Assembly: GCA_037178625.1 (NCBI GenBank) | Contig: CM074147.1 | Span: 372,001-436,000 of the forward strand | Length of the DNA: 64,000 nt | DNA from: Skeletonema tropicum | Taxonomy: Eukaryota; Bacillariophyta; Thalassiosirophyceae; Thalassiosirales; Thalassiosiraceae | Direction of reading: 5' to 3' | Shown here: positions 10,608-22,404 of the stretch, one piece after another | How the letters are laid out: the number at the start of each line of letters is the position of its first letter | Numbering within the stretch: the first letter of the stretch is position 1 | Translations under genes and position numbers: made by a program | The notes under the pieces: generated by a model | Told to the model about the DNA's origin: nothing | Seen by the model: only the letters and a program-made list of their open reading frames with translations | The model's database searches: none

Positions 10608-11129
10608 ATGTGCAAGAACAAAGTGACTTCAACAACAGTAACAAGGAACGCCAACTCTGCTGATGCCGCCGTCAATGACAACGAAGAGTACCTACCCACT
10701 TTGACCGTCCCAACGAAAGGTGCGGCATCAAACGATGGAGACCCGAAGAGAGTGATCGACACAAGGTATCTCAGCGAACAAGACCTCGAAGCCCTCAAGA
10801 ATCAAGACCCTTTTCTATACTACTCCATTTCTCGTCCACTCCGTCGAAGCAGCGTAGCTTATGTGACGACTCAGCGTAATCAGGAGTCTGCCCGTAGCTG
10901 TAGTCGACGAGCCTCATGTCCTTCTCGGGTCGAGTCATCTTCGTCGACCATGGTAGAAAGGAAGAGCTGTATATCTGTCGAATGTGATGTGGATTTGGTA
11001 TTGGAAGATTTTATGGACGATGCAGAACTATATTCATATGGAAATGTGGACGGGGACGGGGGTGATCTCGATATCGATCCATTGTTTGATCAGCTGCTTC
11101 TCCGCCACAAACGACAGCAACAGCAGTAA
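10608..11129 (+). CDS. Small Ser/Thr-rich family protein (DPFLYYSIP family), copy 3
   Basis: 173 residues from ATG 10608 (MCKNKV). The N terminus differs from copies 1 and 2 (NANSADAAVNDNEEYLPT instead of poly-Thr), but the core RVIDTRYLSEQDLEALKNQ, DPFLYYSI, the Arg/Ser/Cys linker, the acidic ECDVDLVLEDFMDDAE and the LLLRHKRQQQQ end are the same. A K-to-N change occurs in the core and P-to-S in YYSIS. It lies on the opposite strand from copies 1 and 2. The upstream sequence has repeated CACCTCGCTCACAACCA words (10547-10590). Function unknown; the coding frame is intact. Confidence 0.7.
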   Translation: MCKNKVTSTTVTRNANSADAAVNDNEEYLPTLTVPTKGAASNDGDPKRVIDTRYLSEQDLEALKNQDPFLYYSISRPLRRSSVAYVTTQRNQESARSCSRRASCPSRVESSSSTMVERKSCISVECDVDLVLEDFMDDAELYSYGNVDGDGGDLDIDPLFDQLLLRHKRQQQQ

Positions 11130-11259
11130 TACTGTGTACTGTGTCGCAAGACTGAATTAATCTACTTGAATGAAAGTCTTGAGTGTTCAGTGTTCCTGCG
11201 CACCATTTTCGATAATGAAAGTCCGAGTTTTTTACTGTATATAGATTAAGGACTAAACT

Positions 11260-11700
11260 TTGCTTGGGAGATATCTTAGATCTTTTACATTTACTGTTAA
11301 CTTCAACGAGACTTCCCCTCCACCGTCGCCTTGCCAGTCCACCATCCATTCCGACTCGAGCTCAAGGGATTGGACAACATTAGCGTTGACGAGTCCGAAT
11401 CGCCTCCAATCGTCGAAGATGATTGGAACGATCGAGCACAGATGGGCCATCGTCAAGAGCTTCATTCCTCAAAAAGGAATACGATTCTACCAAGACAAAA
11501 CAAAGACAAGTAAGGAGAGCTCTGATGGCAAGAAGGGCAAAATGAAGTCTCGCACAAGCACCACCGAGATGGTCTCGCCGACTGCTCCAAGCGCAGCGGC
11601 AAAAGTGACTCCTGTACCATCGCCTGACGCACCTGAAATTGCACAGGTCATCGCTTCTTCAACTCAGTATGATGCTGGCGATGATGGTCTTCTTAGCTAG
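11260..11700 (+). other. Conserved flank with open frame, function unknown
   Basis: A 146-codon frame that recurs with the small-protein gene (104 identical-frame codons at 14783-15097, and a fragment at 3060-3300). The segment from MIGTIEHRWAIVKSFIPQKG through the Lys/Ser-rich and Pro/Ala-rich tail is the same in both. The frame stops at the edge of the retroelement fragment (11701). It may be part of a larger repeat that carries the small-protein gene, or a separate small ORF. Confidence 0.35.
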
Positions 11701-12990
11701 AGAGCCTTGGTTTGCTGATGATCTCAGTGGTTTCGGTACTGCACTCGATAATGCTACTATGCATCAGCTTCTCAAAAAAAGGGGCCCTATCTTGGATACT
11801 CTCCCGAACCAGATAAATCCCACTACGTTTGTATGCCGCAAGATGAGGATGCTGCACGAGCAGCCTTTGAAGCGGCTGACATCCTGGAATTGAATAACGG
11901 ACGCAGCCACCGAACCTTGGTGGAGTGTACGGTGATGCAGCTGAGAAGGAAGAGTGGGTCAAGAATAAAGTGGAACAGTGGGTATATTGCGTGGAAGTCC
12001 TTGGCAAATGTGCCTACACACAACCCCAGGCGGCTTATGCTGCGTTTGTGCTGTTCCTTCAGAATGAATGGACATACGCATCGCGCATTGTGCCAAACGT
12101 GGGGCCTTTTCTTGCTCCGATCGAAGTTGCCATTAGAGAGAGATTTATCCCACCTCTCTTGGGCATCTCCCGATCGGACCGATCGGAATTATCTGGAGAG
12201 TTGCGACACCTGCTTTCCCTTAGTGTGAAATATGCAGGCTTGGCAATCGATTCCCAGTGGAACAATCAGCGGGTTGCTTCAAAACGTCGCGACGGGCGGT
12301 GGAACACCTGGTTAACTCGTGGTTAATCGTCGGAAACTCTGGACGAGATCCCACAAGGAAGCGGCAGAGATGGCAAGAATTGAATCGCAGGATGCGATAC
12401 AGTTTGATGCTGAGTATTTCTTATCTCACCCAGTGGGGGGGGGAGAAACCGGTTTAAGAGGAGTTTGGAACGGATCTGTGAGACTGGATGTTGGCTGACG
12501 GCTGTCCCAAACCGCCTCAATGGCACGATCCTATCGGCTGAAGAGTTTCGGGACAACTTACGCCTCCGGTACAACCTGAAGCCGCAGGATATGCCAGACA
12601 TATGCGATTGATGTGGTGCAAAAATGTCGGTGGAACATGCTATCCTATGCAAGGTGGGTGGTCTCGTCCATACATCAGAGGGAATTTGGCTCCTTGTGCA
12701 AGCAAGCCTTTACTCCTGGTGACGTTGAATACGAACCCTTTATCTACACAAGTACTCAACGTTCCGCAGCAGAGGCTGCTGCCGCAACAAATGCTGAATT
12801 ACCACGCAAAAACACAACGCAACTAATAAGTAGGTCAACCCCAGTGACAACAAAGGAAGAGCGTGGTGACGTGATGGTCTCCCACTTCTGGCAGAGACAG
12901 CGTCGAACTGTCTTTGACACTCGCATGACCGACGCGGACTCCCTCCAGAAAAAAGTTACCGCTATGTACCCCAGAGTGGCGGGAGGCAAA
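11701..12990 (+). pseudogene. 5'-truncated, decayed retroelement fragment A
   Basis: Translates, in several frames broken by indels, to the C-terminal part of the retroelement protein at 43950-45830: ADDL(S/G)GFGTALDNATMHQ, then PEPDKSHYVCMPQDEDAARA, YGDAAEKEEWVK, VEQWVYCVEVLGKCAYTQPQ, FIPPLLGIS and TRMTDADS. It begins just at reverse-transcriptase motif C (YADD region) and fades near 12990 within the C-terminal domain. Stops and frameshifts (for example the G-run at 12434-12442) show it is dead. A 5' truncation fits target-primed retrotransposition. Confidence 0.85.
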
Positions 12991-13735
12991 AAAAAAATTA
13001 CTAACAAAAGTGCTAATAAACATGGCCGTCCGACCCGATCACTATATTGGCAGCGCGTTTAGCATGTTATGTGATCAAGTTGAGCGACCGCTCGATGTTG
13101 CAATCGATTCAGCATGTCTTCTTTTGTCGGAAAGTAATCAATTTATAGTTTATACTCACAATATTGACCTCAGCCTAATCAGTTTCCTACCTCACCAAAA
13201 TTGGCCATATTTGCATATTTACTAGGGGAAGAAAGTAGCAAACTTTGGTGTGATAGTGTTCAATGATGCAATAGGCTATAACCCGAGGTCAAAACACCAT
13301 CGAACTACAAATTTCATGTAGTTTCCGAGTATCTTCACGCATATGTACTAAAAGGTGCTTTTACAAGTTTCCTACGTACCAACCATAAGTAGCCCATAGT
13401 TTTTTACTAGCGATTTTCACGTAGATGCCGACACACCGTGAGACAGCAATATCCTTTATAGCGGCTGCTGGCAATGGAATCACAGCATAATATTAGGCAG
13501 ACTATTCACTACTGCCCTGCTGAGAATAATACTGCTCTTGGAATCATTAAAATCGGGCTACGACAAGCGAAGTTCTGCTGGGTACTTGTCAAAATTCAAA
13601 ATTTAGCAAAATTTAGCTCTGGGGTACATACATTAATAGTAACTCAAAGATTAAATTGTCCCCGCCTTAGTCCCGTGGACCTGTTCATTTATTATTTAAG
13701 CACAAAACAGCTGTTTGCAGAAATTCGTTTCAAAG
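12991..13735. other. Intergenic, no gene seen
   Basis: AT-rich DNA between the retroelement fragment and the second copy of the duplication. No supported gene. Confidence 0.35.
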
Positions 13736-14005
13736 GTCAAGGGCAAATAAAGGGATAACATCCCGCTTCTCCCGGTACAGAAGACAAATTCCGGTAAGAC
13801 TCAATTCTACATGACCTTTCTTTCATTTCATGATCTGACTCCAACAAATCATTCTCATTTTATCTTTGGGCCTATCATGTTCACATTATTTTACCATAAT
13901 GGGCCACTTCCCAAAGTACAATACTTATTTACTTGCTGTACTCACACTTCAGCATTTTACAAATATCACCTCAAGACCACTTCCCTGCAAACCATCATCT
14001 CGAAA

Positions 14006-14527
14006 ATGTGCAAGAACAAAGTGACTTCAACAACAGCAACAAGGAACGCCAACTCTGCTGGTGCCGCCGTCAATGACAACGAAGAGTACCTACCCACTTT
14101 GACCGTCACAACGAAAGGTGCGGCATCAAACGATGGAGCCCCAAAGAGAGTGATCGACACAAGGTATCTCAGCGAACAAGACCTCGAAGCCCTCAAGAAA
14201 CAAGACCCTTTTCTATACTACTCCATTCCTCGCCCACTCCGTCGAAGCAGCGTAGCTGATGTGACGACTCAGCGTAATCAGGAGTCTGCCCGTAGCTGTA
14301 GTCGACGAGCCTCATGTCCTTCTCGGGTCGAGTCATCTTCGTCGACCATGGTAGAAAGGAAGAGCTGTATATCTGTCGAATGTGATGTGGATTTGGTATT
14401 GGAAGATTTTATGGACGATGCAGAACTATATTCATATGGAAATGTGGACGGGGACGGGGGTGATCTCGATATCGATACATTGTTTGATCAGCTGCTTCTC
14501 CGCCACAAACGACAGCAACAGCAGTAA
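14006..14527 (+). CDS. Small Ser/Thr-rich family protein (DPFLYYSIP family), copy 4
   Basis: 173 residues. The frame is open upstream to 13811, but the conserved MCKNKV start at 14006 is preferred because the 65 preceding codons are translated 5' flank. It is nearly identical to copy 3 (A-to-G, P-to-T, D-to-A, N-to-K and S-to-P changes in the first half; identical C-terminal half). Duplicated together with copy 3's flanks. Function unknown. Confidence 0.7.
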   Translation: MCKNKVTSTTATRNANSAGAAVNDNEEYLPTLTVTTKGAASNDGAPKRVIDTRYLSEQDLEALKKQDPFLYYSIPRPLRRSSVADVTTQRNQESARSCSRRASCPSRVESSSSTMVERKSCISVECDVDLVLEDFMDDAELYSYGNVDGDGGDLDIDTLFDQLLLRHKRQQQQ

Positions 14528-15097
14528 TACTGTGTACTGTGTCGCAAGACTGAATTAATCTACTTGAATGAAAGTCTTGAGTGTTCAGTGTTCCTGCGCA
14601 CCATTTTCGATGATGAAAGTCCGAGTTTTTTACTGTATATAGATTAAGGACTAAACTTTGCTTGGGAGATATCTTAGATCTTTTGCATTTACTGTTAACT
14701 TCAACGAGACTTCCCTCCACCGTCGCCTTGCCAGTCCAAGAACCACGCCGACTTCAGCTCAAGGGATTGGACAACATTAGCGTTGACGAGTCCGAATCGC
14801 CTCCAATCGTCGAAGATGATTGGAACGATCGAGCACAGATGGGCCATCGTCAAGAGCTTCATTCCTCAAAAAGGAATACGATTCTACCAAGACAAAACAA
14901 AGACAAGTAAGGAGAGCTCTGATGGCAAGAAGGGCAAAATGAAGTCTCGCACAAGCACCACCGAGATGGTCTCGCCGACTGCTCCAAGCGCAGCGGCAAA
15001 AGTGACTCCTGTACCATCGCCTGACGCACCTGAAATTGCACAGGTCATCGCTTCTTCAACTCAGTATGATGCTGGCGATGATGGCCTTCTTAGCTAG

Positions 15098-15469
15098 AGA
15101 GCCTTGGTTTGCTGATGATCTCGGCGGTTTCGGTACTGCACTCGATAATGCTACTATGCATCAAAATATCAAAAAAAGGGGCCCTATCTTGGAAACTCTC
15201 CCGAACCAGATAAATCCCACTACGTTTGTATGCCGCAAGATGAAGATGCTGCACGAGCGGCCTATAAGCGGCTGACATCCTGGAACTGAATTACGGACGC
15301 AGCCACCGAACCTTGGTGGAGTGTACGGTGATGCAGCTGAGAAGGAAGAGTGGGTCAAGAATAAAGTGGAACAGTGGGTATATTGCGTGGAAGTCCTTGG
15401 CAAATGTGCCTACACACAACCCCAGGCGGCTTATGCTGCGTTTGTGCTGTTCCTTCAGAATGAATGGAC
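15098..15469 (+). pseudogene. Retroelement fragment B, cut by the satellite
   Basis: Same content and same left edge as fragment A (11701), so it was copied by the segmental duplication and is not an independent insertion. It stops after CAGAATGAATGGAC, where fragment A continues ATACGCATCG but here the satellite monomer begins GTTGTAGC. Confidence 0.85.
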
Positions 15470-15933
15470 GTTGTAGCACCGCTTCTACGAATGCTATCCG
15501 TCTGAGCAGTGCAAAAAGCTTGTATATTATTTTTACCGACGTTAATGGGCCATTAGAAGTGGCTCATGCACATTTTGACGACGATAGACACGATAGTGAT
15601 GAATATAGTGCTGCCGGCCGGCCCAAATTGGACCTCTCAGATCAGCTACGACGTTGTAGCATCGCTTCTACGAATGCTATCCGTCTGAGCAGTGCATATG
15701 TTCTTGTACGTTATCGTCATCAATCATAATGGGCCATTAGAAGCGGCTCATGCACATATTGACGACGATAGACACGATAGTGATGAATATAGTGCTGCCG
15801 GCCAGCCCAAATTGGACCTCTCAGATCAGCTACGACGTTGTAGCATCGCTTCTACGAATGCTATCCGTCTGAGCAGTGCATATGTTCTTGTACGTTATCG
15901 TCATCAATCATAATGGGCCATTAGAAGCGGCTC

Positions 15934-16705
15934 ATGCACATATTGACGACGATAGACACGATAGTGATGAATATAGTGCTCCCGGCCAGCCCAAATTGGA
16001 CCTCTCAGATCAGCTACGACGTTGTAGCATCGCTTCTACGAATGCTATCACATCAGCTACGACGTTGTAGCATCGCTTCTACGAATGCTATCCGACTCAG
16101 CAGTGCAAAAAGCTTGTTTTTAATCTTAACCGATGTTAATGGGCCATTAGAAGCGGTTCATGCACATATTGACGACGATAGACACGATAGTGATAAATAT
16201 AGTGCGGTCAGATCAGCTACGACGTTGTAGCACCGCTTCTACGAATGCTATCCGTCTGAGCAGTGCAAAAAGCTTGTATATTATTTTTACCGACGTTAAT
16301 GGGCCATTAGAAGTGGCTCATGCACATTTTGACGACGATAGACACGATAGTGATGAATATAGTGCTCCCGGCCAGCCCAAATTGGACCTCTCAGATCAGC
16401 TACGACGTTGTAGCATCGCTTCTACGAATGCTATCACATCAGCTACGACGTTGTAGCATCGCTTCTACGAATGCTATCCGACTCAGCAGTGCAAAAAGCT
16501 TGTTTTTAATCTTAACCGATGTTAATGGGCCATTAGAAGCGGTTCATGCACATATTGACGACGATAGACACGATAGTGATAAATATAGTGCGGTCAGATC
16601 AGCTACGACGTTGTAGCACCGCTTCTACGAATGCTATCCGTCTGAGCAGTGCAAAAAGCTTGTATATTATTTTTACCGACGTTAATGGGCCATTAGAAGT
16701 GGCTC
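15934..16705. repeat. Higher-order repeat, 386-bp period, two tandem copies
   Basis: Within the satellite, segments about 15934-16319 and 16320-16705 are near-identical at an offset of 386 bp. Each contains two monomers, one preceded by a 42-bp partial unit (GCTATCACATCAGCTACGAC junction at 16047 and 16433). Confidence 0.8.
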
Positions 16706-17399
16706 ATGCACATTTTGACGACGATAGACACGATAGTGATGAATATAGTGCTGCCGGCCGGCCCAAATTGGACCTCTCAGATCAGCTACGACGTTGTAGC
16801 ACCGCTTCTACGAATGCTATCCGTCTGAGCAGTGCCTATGTACTTGTACGTTATCGTCATCAATCATAGTTGTCCATTAGAAGCGGCTCATGCACATTTT
16901 GGCGACGATAGACACGATAGTGATGAATATAGTGCGGCCCAAATTGGACCTCTCAGATCAGCTACGACGTTGTAGCACCGCTTCTACGAATGCTATCCGT
17001 CTGAGGAGTGCAAAAAAGCTTTTATATTTTCTTTACCGACGGTAATGGGCCATTATAAGCGGCTCATGCACATATTGACGACGATAGACAAGATTGTGAT
17101 GAATATAGTGCTCCCGGCCAGCCCAAATTGGACCTCTCAGATCAGCTACGACGTTGTAGCACCGCTTCTACGAATGCTATCCGTCTGAGCAGTGCATATG
17201 TCGTAGTAAGTTATCTTTACCGACGTTAATGGGCCACTAGAAGCGGCTCATGCACATATTGACGACGATAGACATGATTGTGATGAATATAGTGCTGCCG
17301 GCCGGCCCAAATTGGACCTCTCAGATCAGCTACGACGTTGTAGCACCGCTTCTACGAATGCTATCCGTCTGAGCAGTGCATATGTCGTAGTAAGTTATC

Positions 17400-20300
17400 T
17401 TTACCGACGTTAATGGGCCACTAGAAGCGGCTCATGCACATATTGACGACGATAGACACGATAATGATGAATATAGTGCTGCCGGATGGCCCAAATTGGA
17501 CCTCTCAGATCAGCTACGACGTTGTAGCATCGCTTCTACGAATGCTATCCGTCTGAGCAGTGCCTATGTACTTGTACGTTATCGTCATCAATCATAGTTG
17601 TCCATTAGAAGCGGCTCATGCACATATTAAAAACGATAGACACGATAGTGATGAATATAGTGCGGCCCAAATTGGACCTCTCAGATCAGCTACGACGTTG
17701 TAGCATCGCTTCTACGAATGCTATCCGTCTCAGCAGTGCAAAAAAGCTTGTATATTATTTTTACCGATGTTAATGGGCCATTATAAGCGGCTCATGCACA
17801 TATTAAAAACGATAGACACGATAGTGATGAATATAGTGCGGCCCAAATTGGACCTCTCAGATCAGCTACGACGTTGTAGCACCGCTTCTACGAATGCTAT
17901 CCGTCTGAGCAGTGCATATGTTCTTGTACGTTATCGTCATCAATCAGAATGGGCCATTAAAAGCGGCTCATGCACATATTGACGACGACAGATACGATAG
18001 TGATGAATATAGTGCTGCCGGCCAGCCCAAATTGGACCTCTCAGATCAGCTACGACGTTGTAGCATCGCTCCTACGAATGCTATCCGTCTGAGCAGTGCA
18101 TATGTTCTTGTACGTTATCGTCATCAATCATAATGGGCCATTAGAAGCGGCTCATGCACATATTGACGATGATAGACACGATAGTGATGAATATAGTGCG
18201 GCCCAAATTGGACCTCTCAGATCAGCTACGACGTTGTAGCACCGCTTCTACGAATGCTATCTGATCAGCTACGACGTTGTAGCACCGCTTCTACGAATGC
18301 TATCCATCTCAGCAGTGCCAAAAAGCTTGTTTATTATCTTTACCGACGTTAATGGGCCATTAGAAGCGGTTCATGCACATATTGACGACGATAGACACGA
18401 TAGTGATGAATATAGTGCGGCCGGCCGGCCCAAATTGGACCTCTCAGATCAGCTACGACGTTGTAGCACCGCTTCTACGGATGCAATCCGTCTGAGGAGT
18501 GCAAAAAATCTTCTATATTTTCTTTACCGACGTTAATGGGCCATTAGAAGCGGCTCATGCACATATTGACGACAATAGACATGATAGTGATGAATATAGT
18601 GCTGCCGGCCAGCCCAAATTGGACCTCTCAGATCAGCTACGACGTTGTAGCACCGCTTCTACGAATGCTATCCGTCTGAGCAGTGCATATGTTCTTGTAC
18701 GTTATCGTCATCAATCATAATGGGCCATTAGAAGCGGCTCATGCACATATTGACGACGATAGACACGATAGTGATGAATATAGTGCTCCCGGCCAGCCCA
18801 AATTGGACCTCTCAGATCAGCTACGACGTTGTAGCATCGCTTCTACGAATGCTATCAGATCAGCTACGACGTTGTAGCATCGCTTCTACGAATGCTATCC
18901 GTCTCAGCAGTGCAAAAAAGCTTTTTTATTATCTTTACCGACGTTAATGGGCCATTAGAAGCGGCTCATGCACATATTGACGACGATAGCCACGATAGTG
19001 ATGAATATAGTGCGGCCCAAATTGGACCTCTCAGATCAGCTACGACGTTGTAGCACCGCTTCTACGAATGCTATCCGTCTGAGCAGTGCATATGTCGTAG
19101 TAAGTTATCTTTACCGACGTTAATGGGCCACTAGAAGCGGCTCATGCACATATTGACGACGATAGACACGATAATGATGAATATAGTGCTGCCGGATGGC
19201 CCATATTGGACCTCTCAGATCAGCTACGACGTTGTAGCATCGCTTCTACGAATGCTATCCGTCTGAGCAGTGCCTATGTACTTGTACGTTATCGTCATCA
19301 ATCATAGTTGTCCATTAGAAGCGGCTCATGCACATATTAAAAACGATAGACACGATAGTGATGAATATAGTGCGGCCCAAATTGGACCTCTCAGATCAGC
19401 TACGACGTTGTAGCATCGCTTCTACGAATGCTATCCGTCTCAGCAGTGCAAAAAAGCTTGTATATTATTTTTACCGATGTTAATGGGCCATTATAAGCGG
19501 CTCATGCACATATTAAAAACGATAGACACGATAGTGATGAATATAGTGCGGCCCAAATTGGACCTCTCAGATCAGCTACGACGTTGTAGCACCGCTTCTA
19601 CGAATGCTATCCGTCTGAGCAGTGCATATGTTCTTGTACGTTATCGTCATCAATCAGAATGGGCCATTAAAAGCGGCTCATGCACATATTGACGACGACA
19701 GATACGATAGTGATGAATATAGTGCTGCCGGCCAGCCCAAATTGGACCTCTCAGATCAGCTACGACGTTGTAGCATCGCTCCTACGAATGCTATCCGTCT
19801 GAGCAGTGCATATGTTCTTGTACGTTATCGTCATCAATCATAATGGGCCATTAGAAGCGGCTCATGCACATATTGACGATGATAGACACGATAGTGATGA
19901 ATATAGTGCGGCCCAAATTGGACCTCTCAGATCAGCTACGACGTTGTAGCACCGCTTCTACGAATGCTATCAGATCAGCTACGACGTTGTAGCACCGCTT
20001 CTACGAATGCTATCCATCTCAGCAGTGCCAAAAAGCTTGTTTATTATCTTTACCGACGTTAATGGGCCATTAGAAGCGGTTCATGCACATATTGACGACG
20101 ATAGACACGATAGTGATGAATATAGTGCGGCCGGCCGGCCCAAATTGGACCTCTCAGATCAGCTACGACGTTGTAGCACCGCTTCTACGGATGCAATCCG
20201 TCTGAGGAGTGCAAAAAATCTTCTATATTTTCTTTACCGACGTTAATGGGCCATTAGAAGCGGCTCATGCACATATTGACGACAATAGACATGATAGTGA

Positions 20301-20820
20301 TGAATATAGTGCTGCCGGCCAGCCCAAATTGGACCTCTCAGATCAGCTACGACGTTGTAGCACCGCTTCTACGAATGCTATCCGTCTGAGCAGTGCATAT
20401 GTTCTTGTACGTTATCGTCATCAATCATAATGGGCCATTAGAAGCGGCTCATGCACATATTGACGACGATAGACACGATAGTGATGAATATAGTGCTCCC
20501 GGCCAGCCCAAATTGGACCTCTCAGATCAGCTACGACGTTGTAGCATCGCTTCTACGAATGCTATCAGATCAGCTACGACGTTGTAGCATCGCTTCTACG
20601 AATGCTATCTGTCTCAGCAGTGCAAAAAAGCTTTTTTATTATCTTTACCGACGTTAATGGGCCATTAGAAGCGGCTCATGCACATATTGACGACGATAGC
20701 CACGATAGTGATGAATATAGTGCGGCCCAAATTGGACCTCTCAGATCAGCTACGACGTTGTAGCATCGCTTCTACGAATGCTATCCGTCTGAGCAGTGCA
20801 AAAAAGCTTGTATATTTTTT
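17400..20820. repeat. Higher-order repeat, 1710-bp period, two tandem copies
   Basis: Landmarks recur at exactly 1710 bp: 17767/19477, 17912/19622, 18297/20007, 18499/20209, 18683/20393 and 18741/20451. Only a few single-base differences are seen, such as CTATCTGATC against CTATCAGATC and CCGTCTC against CTGTCTC. Each copy is about nine monomers, two of them with a 42-bp partial unit. Confidence 0.9.
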
Positions 20821-22404
20821 ACCGACGTTAATGGGCCATTAGAAGCGGCTCATGCACATATTGACGACGATAGACATGATAGTGATGAATATAGTGCTGC
20901 CGGCAAGCCCAACTTGGACCTCTCAGATCAGCTACGACGTTGTAGCATCGCTTCTACGAATGCTATCCGTCTGAGCAGTGCATATGTTCTTGTACGTTAT
21001 CGTCATCAATCATAATGGGCCATTAGAAGCGGCTCATGCACATTTTGACGACGATAGACACGATAGTGATGCTGAATATAGTGCGGCCTAAATTGGACCT
21101 CTCAGATCAGCTACGACGTTGTAGCACCGCTTCTACGAATGCTATCCGTCTGAGCATTGCAAAAAAGCTTGTGTATTTTCTTTACTGACGTTAATGGGCC
21201 ATTATAAGTGGATCATGCACATATTGACGACGATAGACACGATAGTGATGAATATAGTGCTCCCGGCGAGCCCAAATTGGACCTCTCAGATCAGCTACGA
21301 CGTTGTAGCACCGCTTCTACGAATGCTATCCGTCTGAGCAATGCATATGTCGTAGTAAGTAATCTTTACCGACGTTAATGGGCCACTAGAAGCGGCTCAT
21401 GCACATATTGACGACGATAGACACGATGAATATAGTGCTGCCGGCCGGCCCAAATTGGACCTCTCAGATCAGCTACGACGTTGTAGCACCGCTTCTACGA
21501 ATGCTATCCGTCTGAGCAGTGCATATGTTTTTGTACGTTATCGTCATCAATCATAATGGGCCACTAGAAGCGGCTCATGCACATTTTGACGACGATAGAC
21601 ACGATAGTGATGAATATAGTGATTCTGGCCGGCCCAAATTGGACCTCTCAGATCAGCTACGACGTTGTAGCACCGCTTCTACGAATGCTATCCGTCTGAG
21701 CAGTGCATATGTTGTAGTAAGTTATCTTTACCGACGTTAATGGGCCATTAGAAGCGGCTCATGCACATATTGACGACGATAGACACGATAGTGATGAATA
21801 TAGTGATGCCGGCCGGCCCAAATTGGACCTCTCAGATCAGCTACGACGTTGTAGCACCGCTTCTACGAATGCTATCCGTCTGAGCAGTGCATATGTTTTT
21901 GTACGTTATCGTCATCAATCATAATGGGCCATTAGAAGCGGCTCATGCACATATTGACGCTGATAGACACGATAGTGATGAATATAGTGATGCCGGCCGG
22001 CCCAAATTGGACCTCTCAGATCAGCTACGACGTTGTAGCACCGCTTCTACGAATGCTATCCGTCTGAGCAGTGCAAAAAGCTTGTTTTTTATCTTTACCG
22101 ACGTTAATGGGCCACTAGAAGCGGCTCATGCACATATTGGCGACGATAGACATGATAGTGATGAATATAGTGCTGCCGGCAAGCCCAAATTGGACCTCTC
22201 AGATCAGCTACGACGTTGTAGCACCGCTTCTACGAATGCTATCCGTCTGAGCAGTGTAAAAAAGCTTGTTTATTATCTTTACCGACGTAAATGGGCCATT
22301 ATAAGCGGCTCATGCACATATTGACGCTGATAGACACGATAGTGATGAATATAGTGCTGCCGGCCGGCCCAAATTGGACCTCTCAGATCAGCTACGACGT
22401 TGTA

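Larger units (their letters stand above)
10315..12070. repeat. Segmental duplication, block A
   Basis: Bases from the MATE stop region (TCAAGGGCAAATAAA) through the small-protein gene, its 3' flank and the retroelement fragment recur at 13736-15469 in the same order and strand. Similarity is high over the gene and flank, and lower with indels in the 5' flank (10330-10570 against 13750-13975). Confidence 0.8.
13736..15469. repeat. Segmental duplication, block B
   Basis: The second copy of block A. It begins with the copied end of the MATE gene (TCAAGGGCAAATAAA, 13736-13750) although no MATE gene precedes it, and ends at 15469 inside the retroelement fragment, where the satellite starts. This shows block A is the source and block B the derived copy. 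Confidence 0.8.
15470..22404. repeat. Satellite array, about 184-bp monomer, about 37 copies
   Basis: Head-to-tail monomers starting GTTGTAGCA(C/T)CGCTTCTACG (for example at 15470, 15653, 15837 and 16021) are spaced 183-184 bp apart. Landmarks in each unit are ATGCTATCCGTCTGAGCAGT, a variable A-rich or CATATGT segment, TTAATGGGCCATTAGAAGCG, GACGACGATAGACACGATAG, an optional GGCCGGCC, and CAAATTGGACCTCTCAGATC. The unit boundary is an imperfect palindrome CTACGACGTTGTAG. Length varies by 1-3 bases at the A-run, so frames shift between monomers. No gene is embedded. Array length 6935 bp. Role unknown. Nucleosome-scale monomers and higher-order repeats are typical of centromeric or subtelomeric satellites (family knowledge, not shown here). 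Confidence 0.95.

Noticed and set aside
11925..12326. 133-codon plus-strand ORF as an intact gene
   Set aside because: It is one frame of the decayed retroelement fragment A, bordered by frameshifts on both sides.
15313..22324. Many 60-145 codon plus-strand ORFs with shared peptides (DDDRHDSDEYSAAG, KLDLSDQLRRCS)
   Set aside because: They are translations of the satellite monomer. Most monomers are 184 bp, so the frame shifts each unit, and stops appear wherever the A-run length changes. Only the rare 183-bp units give longer frames. No start context or conservation independent of the repeat.
15470..22404. CRISPR array
   Set aside because: The repeats are contiguous 184-bp monomers without unique spacers, in a eukaryotic setting.
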